A stretch of 41,373 nt of DNA from Bacteroidales bacterium (GTDB taxonomy: Bacteria; Bacteroidota; Bacteroidia; Bacteroidales; P3). Where the stretch lies: NCBI GenBank assembly GCA_017962615.1, contig JAGCUZ010000025.1, forward strand, positions 1 to 41,373, read 5' to 3'. Numbering within the stretch: the stretch's first letter is position 1; every line of letters starts with the position of its first letter. Shown here piece after piece: positions 7,600 to 14,109 of the stretch. Position numbers and translations under genes: made by a program. The notes under the pieces were generated by a model. It searched no databases. It saw nothing but the letters and a program-made list of their open reading frames with translations, and was not told the origin of the DNA.

Positions 7600-7620
7600 A
7601 AATCGTAAAACAATAAAGAT

Positions 7621-8652
7621 ATGGCAGAAAGACATTTTGTTCCGAAATCGGACATAGAATATACAAAGGCAGACTTTACAAGCGACCAGATGGTGAAATG
7701 GTGCCCGGGCTGCGGCGACCATGCCATCCTGAGCTCGCTGCTCAACACCTTCCCCAAGACCCACACCAAGAAGGAGAACGTGTGCATGGTGAGCGGCATC
7801 GGCTGCTCCTCGCGTATACCTTATTATGTGGACACCTACGGCTTCCACAGCATCCACGGACGCGCCTGCGCCATCGCCACGGGCGTGAAGCTCGCCAACC
7901 CCGAGCTGAGCGTGTGGGTTAATATGGGCGACGGCGACTCCATGGCTATCGGTGGCAACCACCTCATCCATGCCGTGCGTCGCAACCAGGACCTGAACAT
8001 CACCATCTTCAACAACGAAATCTACGGCCTCACCAAGGGACAGTACAGCCCCACGACGAAGTTCGGCCAGGTGACCAAGACCTCGCCCTACGGCACCATC
8101 GACTACCCCTTCAACCCCGGTGAGTTGGTGATGGGCGCCCAGGGCACGTTCTTCGCCCGCTCGCTCGACTGCGTGCCGCCGCTCACCACCGACGTGATGA
8201 CGCGTGCCGCACAGCACGACGGCGCCAGCGTGGTTGAGGTATTGCAGAACTGCATGATATTCAACGACAAGACCCACGCCGCCATCACCGACCGCGCTGT
8301 GCGCGACGACCGCACCATAGTGCTCGAACCCGGCAAGCCCATGCTCTACGGCAAGGAGAAGAACAAAGGCATCCGCTTCAACGGCCGCTGCCTTGAGTCG
8401 GTAACCATCGGCGAGAACGGCATCACCATCGACGATATACTGGTGTACGACGAGACCACCGAGGACACCGGCATCCACATGATGCTGGCCCGCATGAAGG
8501 GCGACCTGCCCGTGGCCCTCGGCGTGATACGCAACGTGAAAAAGCCGTCGTACACCCAGCTGTACGAAGACCAGATGGACGAGCAGATGCAGAACGGCAA
8601 ATACAAATGCGTCGACGACCTGCTCAACAGCGGCGACACCTGGGAGGTGTAA
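7621..8652 (+). CDS. korB: 2-oxoglutarate(2-oxoacid):ferredoxin oxidoreductase, beta subunit
   Basis: A 343-residue thiamine-diphosphate-binding subunit that partners the fused gamma-alpha chain. The N-terminal cysteine motif KWCPGCGDHAILSSL is present, followed by GIGCSSRIPYYVDTYGFHSIHGRACAIATG. The ThDP/Mg motif is seen as NMGDGDSMAIGGNHLIHAVRRN with FNNEIYGLTKGQ about 30 residues on. Length fits KorB. The subunit has no 2[4Fe-4S] ferredoxin domain of its own, as expected for this subclass. It is cotranscribed with korA, and a strong hairpin follows the stop. Confidence 0.94.
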   Translation: MAERHFVPKSDIEYTKADFTSDQMVKWCPGCGDHAILSSLLNTFPKTHTKKENVCMVSGIGCSSRIPYYVDTYGFHSIHGRACAIATGVKLANPELSVWVNMGDGDSMAIGGNHLIHAVRRNQDLNITIFNNEIYGLTKGQYSPTTKFGQVTKTSPYGTIDYPFNPGELVMGAQGTFFARSLDCVPPLTTDVMTRAAQHDGASVVEVLQNCMIFNDKTHAAITDRAVRDDRTIVLEPGKPMLYGKEKNKGIRFNGRCLESVTIGENGITIDDILVYDETTEDTGIHMMLARMKGDLPVALGVIRNVKKPSYTQLYEDQMDEQMQNGKYKCVDDLLNSGDTWEV

Positions 8653-8676
8653 GCCCTGACAGCCCGTCATAAACTC

Positions 8677-8712
8677 CACGAGGCTTGGCGCACCACTGCA
8701 CCAAGCCTCGTG
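8677..8712 (+). terminator. Hairpin after korB, probable terminator
   Basis: CACGAGGCTTGG (8677-8688) pairs perfectly with CCAAGCCTCGTG (8701-8712) around a 12-nt loop. Only a weak T-rich stretch follows, so it could protect the 3' end rather than terminate by itself. Confidence 0.6.
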
Positions 8713-8760
8713 AGTGTTATATGGAACCTGTGTTTGTTTTGGGCGCGGGCGAAAATAAAT

Positions 8761-8791
8761 TTTGCTACGTCGGAAATAATGTGTAATTTTG
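8761..8791 (+). promoter_or_regulatory. Strong Bacteroidota promoter of the repeat-peptide locus
   Basis: TTTG at 8761-8764 and TAATTTTG at 8784-8791 are separated by 19 bp, matching the -33/-7 consensus and spacing. The expected start is near 8796, leaving about 360 nt of leader before the ATG at 9157. Confidence 0.75.
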
Positions 8792-8795
8792 CAGC

Positions 8796-9156
8796 GTCAT
8801 TACTCCAAGGCCGAGGGAGTCAGTGCTTTTGTTGGCGTCTGATTCTGTAAGGGTTAGGGTGAGTGGCGAGACATAGATATAAGACGTTGAACGGCGTTTT
8901 ATCTGCGGCTACTCGAACTTCGCAACTTCAAGTCCAGCACGATAGAGCAAAGTCAATGTCCATGTTTGCTTACAATTATATTTATTGTACGCATCTAGCG
9001 TGGGCGTTTGGCGTTGTTTATCCTCTGGACAGGGCAATGCGAAGGCCTGAGTAGCGGGATGGGCAAAGTTGGATTCCCGCGCTTCTTCTATTTGTGTTTC
9101 CTCTAATCAGTTATGAAAGCCTGACACTTTCGGGAACCAGTGTCGAACAATATATC
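8796..9156 (+). ncRNA. Long structured leader or small RNA, unassigned
   Basis: Transcribed region between a strong promoter and the repeat-peptide ATG, with no credible gene. Three hairpins are visible near its 3' side. GCGTTGTTT/GGGCAATGC at 9011-9040 has an inner TCC-TCT-GGA. GCGGGA/TCCCGC lies at 9054-9080 and is followed by a pyrimidine-rich stretch. GACACT/AGTGTC lies at 9123-9144, ending 12 nt before the ATG. A short ACTCC/GGAGT stem starts near 8801. It does not match the signatures of tmRNA, RNase P RNA or SRP RNA that I can recognise. It may be a cis-regulatory leader or a separate RNA of about 290 nt ending at the second hairpin. Confidence 0.4.
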
Positions 9157-9414
9157 ATGAAAAAAACAGAGGAAAGAAAGCTGCCAGCATATGTGCCGCC
9201 CACTGTGACGGTGGTGGAGTTCCGCGTTGAGGGTGGCTTTGCCGCCAGCCTGGAGGGTCTGGCGCAGGGCGACAGCTATGGCGACGAACTGTTCAATCGC
9301 CGTGGAAACCTTGAGGGGCTTTCGTCGGGCAGTGACTACGGCAACCGCGACTTCAACAAGCGCGGCGGCCTTGAAGGCCTCACCGAGGACAAAAAATACA
9401 ACAACCTCTTATAA
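9157..9414 (+). CDS. Short peptide with three LEGL repeats
   Basis: An 85-residue protein. The N-terminus MKKTEERKLPAYVPPTVTVVEFRVEGGFAAS resembles leader-like small proteins of Bacteroidota that carry a YxxPT...V..GFAAS pattern. It has no signal peptide. The C-terminal half holds about 2.5 copies of a 20-residue unit: LEGLAQGDSYGDELFNRRGN, LEGLSSGSDYGNRDFNKRGG and the partial LEGLTEDKKYNNLL. The ATG at 9157 is preferred over upstream codons because it starts the conserved MKK segment. It lies downstream of a strong promoter and structured leader and about 450 nt ahead of a large lipoprotein gene. The function is not known; a precursor-peptide or secretion-linked role is only a guess. Confidence 0.75.
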   Translation: MKKTEERKLPAYVPPTVTVVEFRVEGGFAASLEGLAQGDSYGDELFNRRGNLEGLSSGSDYGNRDFNKRGGLEGLTEDKKYNNLL

Positions 9415-9504
9415 TTTGAGAGTTAGAGAAATGATAATGTATAGCGTCATCCCCAGGCCTCGGCAAATCTGGAGAGCCAACCCTGACAAACGTACATCGA
9501 GGGC

Positions 9505-9521
9505 GCGTTTCTCCGAAACGC
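9505..9521 (+). repeat. Solitary TCC-loop hairpin
   Basis: GCGTTTC-TCC-GAAACGC, a 7-bp perfect stem with a trinucleotide loop, preceded by GAGGGC. It is a relative of the second hairpin of the two-hairpin elements. Confidence 0.7.
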
Positions 9522-9540
9522 ATATATATTCTATTTCACA

Positions 9541-9604
9541 ATCCCCACACTGCGCCCTGTCGGGCTTGTGCGGGGTTATTGAGGGTGAGCCTCTCCGAGG
9601 CTCT
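9541..9604 (+). repeat. Two-hairpin intergenic element, copy A
   Basis: First module: CCCCACACTGCGC paired loosely with GCTTGTGCGGGG, followed by TTATTGAGGG. Second module: GAGCCTC-TCC-GAGGCTC (9587-9603). The same order is found in copies at 9691-9755, 40219-40278 and 41271-41328. Confidence 0.75.
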
Positions 9605-9690
9605 TTCTGTAACCGCTACGGTAAGACTATTGATTTGCCCTCTGATGTACCCAATGGGCTTGCTGAGAGAGACGTGTCGAGCGAGTTTGC

Positions 9691-9755
9691 CGGGCTCACA
9701 GCCCCAGCGGGGCTGACCCTCAATAACCCCTGACAAGCGAATCGCAGTCTGGGGT
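9691..9755 (-). repeat. Two-hairpin intergenic element, copy B
   Basis: On the minus strand the first module is CCCCAGACTGCG...TTGTCAGGGG followed by TTATTGAGGG. The second module is CAGCCCC-GCT-GGGGCTG (plus coordinates 9699-9715). It faces copy A. Confidence 0.75.
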
Positions 9756-9777
9756 CTAAGCAACCTCCCCCTATAAT

Positions 9778-9794
9778 GCGTGCCGAAGGTACGC
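9778..9794 (-). repeat. Solitary hairpin of the same family
   Basis: On the minus strand GCGTACC-TTC-GGCACGC, a 7-bp stem with one A-C mismatch, preceded by GAGGGC. Nearly the same hairpin lies at 41233-41249. Confidence 0.65.
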
Positions 9795-9863
9795 GCCCTC
9801 GAAACAGGCATGACATAGTAAACTGAAAAAACAAATAATTATAACACATCAAACACAACTAAT

Positions 9864-11528
9864 ATGAAGAAGATACAGGTTATAATCCTTACACTGGCCA
9901 CGCTGGTGAGCATGGCCTCGTGCGACAAAGACAACCACAAGACCGTGCGCACCTTCCGCGCCACCGCCGAGCGGTCGAAAGACGACGGCAAGATATCGCT
10001 CAGCGGCGGCTCGCTGCTGTGGAGCGCAGGCGACAGCATACGCATCTACGACGGCGGCGGCAACTGCGCCAACTACCTGCTGCTCTCTGGCGCAGGCGAG
10101 GTGGAGGGCGTGTTCGACTACAGCAGCGGCGACGAGATAGCCGAGAGCCCCTACAAGGCCGTCTATCCCGCCCGCTTCTTCTCCGGCAGCAGCCAGATAA
10201 CGCTGCCCAACGTGCAGCGCACCGCCGACGGCAGCCTGCGCGAGCCGCCCATGTACGCTGTGAGCGACGATGAGGAGCTGAGCTTCTACAACGTGTGCGG
10301 CGTGGTGCGCTTCCGCCTCACGGCACGGAGCAGTGTGAACCTGAGGAGCATAGCCCTGACCACCGACGTGGCTACCAACGGCACCGCCACCCTCTCGGGT
10401 TCGGGCACGTCGACGACCATCGGCACGCCCGACGGCACCACCACGACCATACTGCTGTGTGAGACGGCGCAAAGCATAGCGTCGGCGCACGACTTCTACA
10501 TGTACCTGCCCGCAGGCAGCTACACGGGCCTCAGCATACGGCTGATGGCCGACGACAAGTCGTCGTGCACCAAGAGCACCAGCGGCACCATCAACGTGCA
10601 GCGCGGCAAGATATGCACCATAACGCTGACGAACCTCAACTTCACCAACCCCGGCACGCTGCCAGGCGAGTTCTCGGTGGCGGCGGATCGCACGGTGCGT
10701 TTCTCGATGGGCAACCTGCAGTATCAGGCTTCAACAAGCACATGGCATTTAGCTGAGCACCAGTGGGACTATGTGGGATCTCAAAATCCCAGTTATGGTA
10801 GTCGTGGCGGTACTGTGGCAGGTAGCGACAACATTTACATCTCGTCGTCATACAGCGGATGGATAGACCTCTTCGGTTGGGGTACCAGCGGCTACCACGA
10901 CGCTGCCGACAGCTATAACATCTACTACCAGCCTTGGTCAACATCGATGGATACCGTTGACGTGACATACAACTGTTACGGCTATGGTCCTTCAACCAAT
11001 ATGACAGACCTTAACTTGACGGGCACCAGCGCCAATTACGACTGGGGCGTGTACAACGCCATATCGAACGGCGGCAACGCCGCTGGCTTGTGGCGAACAA
11101 TGACAGACCGTGAATGGGAATATCTGATTAACACCCGTTCGGCTTCAACGGTGAACGGCACCGCCAATGCCCGCTACACCAAGGCAATGGTAAACGACAT
11201 TAATGGTGCAATATTCTTCCCTGACAGTTATGCGCACCCAACCGATGTGGCCCAGCCTGTCAACATCAATACTCAAAGCGGACACCATACTGATAACATG
11301 TATACGACTAATGACTGGATGGCTATGGAGGCCTGCGGAGCGGTGTTCCTGCCGGCTGCCGGTCGCCGTAACGGTACACGGTTCCTCGGAGCAAGAGGTT
11401 CATACTGGACGGCCTCGATGTCCACTAATTACTTCGCGAGATCCCTGAACTTCGATGATGCCAATATGAACATACCCACCAACAACAAACGTTACGACGG
11501 CCGTTCGGTGCGTCTTGTCAAAGACTAA
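9864..11528 (+). CDS. Lipoprotein: fimbrillin-like N-terminus, C-type-lectin-like paralogous C-terminus
   Basis: A 554-residue cell-surface lipoprotein candidate. The signal peptide MKKIQVIILTLATLVSMASC ends in a lipobox with Cys20. Residues about 30-260 resemble fimbrillin-type domains (LLWSAGDSIRIYDG, YKAVYPARFF, FYMYLPAGSY). From about 270 a different domain begins (EFSVAADRTVRFSMGNLQYQ, WIDLFGWGTSGY, WGVYNAISNGG, LWRTMTDREWEYL, GAVFLPAAGRRNG). It ends in GSYWTAS...GRSVRLVKD, a tail typical of large Bacteroidota paralogous families with a C-type-lectin-like fold. Codon use changes from almost exclusively G/C-ending before about 10720 to mixed after it. A terminator follows. The ligand is unknown. 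Confidence 0.8.
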   Translation: MKKIQVIILTLATLVSMASCDKDNHKTVRTFRATAERSKDDGKISLSGGSLLWSAGDSIRIYDGGGNCANYLLLSGAGEVEGVFDYSSGDEIAESPYKAVYPARFFSGSSQITLPNVQRTADGSLREPPMYAVSDDEELSFYNVCGVVRFRLTARSSVNLRSIALTTDVATNGTATLSGSGTSTTIGTPDGTTTTILLCETAQSIASAHDFYMYLPAGSYTGLSIRLMADDKSSCTKSTSGTINVQRGKICTITLTNLNFTNPGTLPGEFSVAADRTVRFSMGNLQYQASTSTWHLAEHQWDYVGSQNPSYGSRGGTVAGSDNIYISSSYSGWIDLFGWGTSGYHDAADSYNIYYQPWSTSMDTVDVTYNCYGYGPSTNMTDLNLTGTSANYDWGVYNAISNGGNAAGLWRTMTDREWEYLINTRSASTVNGTANARYTKAMVNDINGAIFFPDSYAHPTDVAQPVNINTQSGHHTDNMYTTNDWMAMEACGAVFLPAAGRRNGTRFLGARGSYWTASMSTNYFARSLNFDDANMNIPTNNKRYDGRSVRLVKD

Positions 11529-11597
11529 ATATCAGCCTAATCCATGTCCGTCGCGTACCTGACGGCGCGCATGGCTACAATACAGGCAGAATATACT

Positions 11598-11636
11598 AAA
11601 AAATGGTGTCTCAAAAGCATTGAGACACCATTTTTC
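11598..11636. terminator. Bidirectional intrinsic terminator
   Basis: TGGTGTCTCAA pairs with TTGAGACACCA around AAGCA, with A's before and T's after. It serves the lipoprotein gene on the plus strand and the convergent lipoprotein gene (11664-12104) on the minus strand. Confidence 0.9.
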
Positions 11637-11663
11637 AATTGTCGCTACAACTATGCCAGACTC

Positions 11664-12104
11664 TTAGTTGAGGGCTCGGAGCAGGGTTACTATGGCTGAG
11701 ACCGTCTCGACCTTGCTGGCTATATTGTTGGCGTTGATGCCGCTTAGCGCTGTCGTCGACAACAGGCTGTTCATGAAGTTGACTGCGTTGGAGGTGGTTA
11801 TCGTACCGGCGCTGCCCGTCACGAGACCGGCGGCGAAGGCTTTCTTGTAGGATTCGTTAGTGCTGTTGGCACGCAGCTGGCTGTAGGCCGTGGCCAAGGC
11901 CAGGGCGTTGGTGAGGTCGTTGCTGTTGGTGAGGTTGATGCCACCCGTGGTCTTGTAGCTCCTGTAGAGACCCGACACGGCGGCACCGCAGGCACTACCC
12001 GACGCCGATGCTACGGCATTTTGCGACGAAGCATTGTTCAATGCGCTGCACGAGACTAACGCCACGGCGGCGAAAGTAACCAATAAAAAACCTAATTTTC
12101 TCAT
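11664..12104 (-). CDS. Small lipoprotein of unknown function
   Basis: A 146-residue predicted lipoprotein. The signal peptide MRKLGFLLVTFAAVALVSC gives Cys19 as the lipidation site. The mature part is rich in Ala, Ser, Asn and Thr (NNASSQNAVASASGSACGAAVSGLYRSYKTTGG) and predicted helical in its second half. No catalytic motif is seen. Similar short Ala/Asn-rich lipoproteins are common as conserved hypothetical proteins in Bacteroidales. It has its own promoter (12184-12191) in a divergent arrangement with pruA and shares a terminator with the lectin-like lipoprotein gene. Confidence 0.85.
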   Translation of the reverse strand: MRKLGFLLVTFAAVALVSCSALNNASSQNAVASASGSACGAAVSGLYRSYKTTGGINLTNSNDLTNALALATAYSQLRANSTNESYKKAFAAGLVTGSAGTITTSNAVNFMNSLLSTTALSGINANNIASKVETVSAIVTLLRALN

Positions 12105-12183
12105 TGTTCAAAAATTTTTATTATTATTTTATTTATTAATATTTAAAACGTTAGAATACATTATATGTATTGCTCAAGCGTTA

Positions 12184-12191
12184 CAAAGTTA
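12184..12191 (-). promoter_or_regulatory. Promoter of small lipoprotein gene, -7 box
   Basis: Minus-strand TAACTTTG matches TAnnTTTG, about 80 nt upstream of the lipoprotein ATG. It lies back to back with the pruA promoter. Confidence 0.65.
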
Positions 12192-12198
12192 CATTTTT

Positions 12199-12230
12199 TT
12201 TGTGATTAAGAAGAATTATTCGTATTTTTG
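12199..12230 (+). promoter_or_regulatory. Promoter of pruA
   Basis: TTTG (12199-12202) and TATTTTTG (12223-12230) are separated by 20 bp, fitting the Bacteroidota -33/-7 pattern. The pruA ATG follows 98 nt after the box. Confidence 0.7.
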
Positions 12231-12328
12231 CAATTTGTTTCAAGGCCATGAATGCACGGCGAAGAGTGCCGCGAGAAGTGCCGTGAAACACCACAAACAG
12301 AACATAATCACTAAAATACATAAAAAAA

Positions 12329-13963
12329 ATGAACAACACGATTTTTTCATTTCCGAAACCCGAAAACGAACCCGTATTGGGCTATGCCCCCGGCAGCAAA
12401 GAGCGCAAAGAGATACGCAAGGCTCTTGAAGAGCTCTACAAGAAGACCACCACGATATGCCCCATCATCGGCGGCAAAGAGGTGAAGACCAAAGAGACCG
12501 GCGAGATAGTGATGCCCACCGACAACAAGCACGTCCTGGCTAAATACTACAAGGTTGGCGAGAAAGAGGTGCGCGACGCCATCGCCGCTTCGCAGAAAGC
12601 CCACGAGGAATGGGCCAACACGCCGTGGATCGACCGCGCCAGCGTGATGCTCAAGATAGCCACCCTCATCAGCGGCAAGTACCGCTACCTTATCAACGCC
12701 GCCACCATGCTCGGCCAAGGCAAGACCACCATGCAGGCCGAGATCGACAGCGCATGCGAGCTCGTCGACTTCCTGCGCTACAACGCCTTCTACGCCTCGC
12801 AGATATACAGCGACCAGCCCTGCAGCGACAAAGGCACCCTCAACTACGTGACCTACCGTCCGCTGGAAGGCTTCGTCTTCGCCATCACCCCCTTCAACTT
12901 CACCTCTATTGCCAGCAACCTCTGCCTCAGCCCTGTGCTGATGGGCAACGTGTGCATCTGGAAGCCCTCCACCACCGCCATGCTCTCCAACTACCTGTTG
13001 ATGAAGATCTACAAGGAAGCTGGTCTGCCCGACGGCGTCGTTAACTTCCTGCCCGGCAGCGGCTCGCTCATCGGCAAGGTGGCTTTCGCCGATCCCAAAC
13101 TGGCCGGCGTCCACTTCACCGGTAGCACCGCCACATTCAACAGTTTCTGGAAATCCATCGGCAACAATATCGCCAACTACAACACCTATCCCAAGATTGT
13201 GGGCGAGACCGGCGGCAAGGACTTCATATTCGCACACAAGAGTGCCGACGCCGACCAGGTGGCCACGGCCATAGTGCGCGGAGCCTTCGAGTTCCAAGGT
13301 CAGAAATGCTCGGCAGCCAGCCGCGCCTACGTGCCCGAGAGCATGTGGCCCAAGGTGAAGAAGATTGTCGGCAAGATGCTCGACGAGATAAAGGTGGGCG
13401 ACGTGCGCGACTTCAGCGCCTTCGTCAACGCCGTGATCGACGAGGCTTCCTTCGACAACTGCATGCGCTACATCGACCATGCCAAGAAGAGCAAAGATGC
13501 CGAGATAGTGTTCGGCGGCACCGGCGACAAGAAGAAAGGCTGGTTTGTGCAGCCCACCGTCATCCTCGCCAAGACTCCCAAGTACAAAGCTATGTGCGAA
13601 GAGATATTCGGCCCCATCATCACCATCTATGTGTACAAAGATGCCGACTACGAGAAGACGCTGCACCTCTGCAACGAGACCTCGCCCTACGCCCTCACCG
13701 GAGCCATCTTCGCCAACGACCGCAAGGCTCTGCGCCTGGGTGCCGAGATACTGAAGTACGCCGCAGGCAACATCTACTACAACGATAAGCCCACCGGAGC
13801 AGTCGTCGGCCAGCAGCCCTTCGGCGGTGCCCGCGCCAGCGGTACCAACGACAAGGCCGGTTCCTACCTCAACCTTATCCGCTGGACCAGCCCGCAGGCC
13901 ATCAAGGAGACCTTCGACGCCGCCCACGACTACAAGTATCCCTTCATCAGCAGCGCTGAATAA
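12329..13963 (+). CDS. pruA: L-glutamate gamma-semialdehyde dehydrogenase (1-pyrroline-5-carboxylate dehydrogenase)
   Basis: A 544-residue NAD-dependent aldehyde dehydrogenase that oxidises glutamate semialdehyde to glutamate in proline catabolism. The catalytic residues are visible: Glu293 in VGETGGKDF and Cys327 in GQKCSAASRAYVP. The Rossmann-fold stretch FTGSTATFNSFW and the substrate-end motif GGARASGTNDKAG are also present. The length matches the monofunctional enzyme, with no proline dehydrogenase domain fused, and no putA-like gene lies nearby. The start MNNTIFSFPKPENEPVLGYAPGS matches the family. It has its own promoter, and a 19-bp perfect inverted repeat follows the stop. Confidence 0.95.
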   Translation: MNNTIFSFPKPENEPVLGYAPGSKERKEIRKALEELYKKTTTICPIIGGKEVKTKETGEIVMPTDNKHVLAKYYKVGEKEVRDAIAASQKAHEEWANTPWIDRASVMLKIATLISGKYRYLINAATMLGQGKTTMQAEIDSACELVDFLRYNAFYASQIYSDQPCSDKGTLNYVTYRPLEGFVFAITPFNFTSIASNLCLSPVLMGNVCIWKPSTTAMLSNYLLMKIYKEAGLPDGVVNFLPGSGSLIGKVAFADPKLAGVHFTGSTATFNSFWKSIGNNIANYNTYPKIVGETGGKDFIFAHKSADADQVATAIVRGAFEFQGQKCSAASRAYVPESMWPKVKKIVGKMLDEIKVGDVRDFSAFVNAVIDEASFDNCMRYIDHAKKSKDAEIVFGGTGDKKKGWFVQPTVILAKTPKYKAMCEEIFGPIITIYVYKDADYEKTLHLCNETSPYALTGAIFANDRKALRLGAEILKYAAGNIYYNDKPTGAVVGQQPFGGARASGTNDKAGSYLNLIRWTSPQAIKETFDAAHDYKYPFISSAE

Positions 13964-13983
13964 AAAACAAGTCTTAAGTTTTT

Positions 13984-14059
13984 AGTTTTAAGTTCTAAGT
14001 GGCTGACGCATTACCGGCTTGCACACAACCGGCAACCGCCCCACTTAGAACTTAAAACT
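13984..14059. repeat. 19-bp perfect inverted repeat after pruA
   Basis: AGTTTTAAGTTCTAAGTGG (13984-14002) is exactly complementary to 14041-14059, with a 38-nt interior containing CCGG...CCGG. No T-run follows. The arm motif (AACTTAAAACTTAGAAC on one strand) recurs at 16867-16893 and in shorter form near 14905-14919. Confidence 0.8.
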
Positions 14060-14109
14060 TAGCGCTAATAATTCTTTAACTGCCCTGCGCAATTTAATTA
14101 ATTATTAAT

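Larger units (their letters stand above)
9415..9863. other. Intergenic hairpin cluster
   Basis: No gene is seen. The interval holds a solitary hairpin (9505-9521), two two-hairpin elements in opposite orientation (9541-9604 plus, 9691-9755 minus) and another solitary hairpin (9778-9794). Together they form a roughly symmetric array about 290 bp long between the repeat-peptide gene and the lipoprotein gene. Confidence 0.7.

Noticed and set aside
5689-8679. A 996-codon open frame on the minus strand opposite korA-korB
   Set aside because: It mirrors two clearly identified genes; long antisense frames are expected where codons end in G/C. The translation is rich in His, Val and Ala without recognisable domains.
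8863-9054. A 63-codon frame inside the leader of the repeat-peptide gene
   Set aside because: No coding bias or recognisable motif; the region looks like structured leader RNA.
9415-9863. CRISPR array suggested by several short repeated units
   Set aside because: Units differ in sequence and orientation, spacing is irregular and no cas genes are present.
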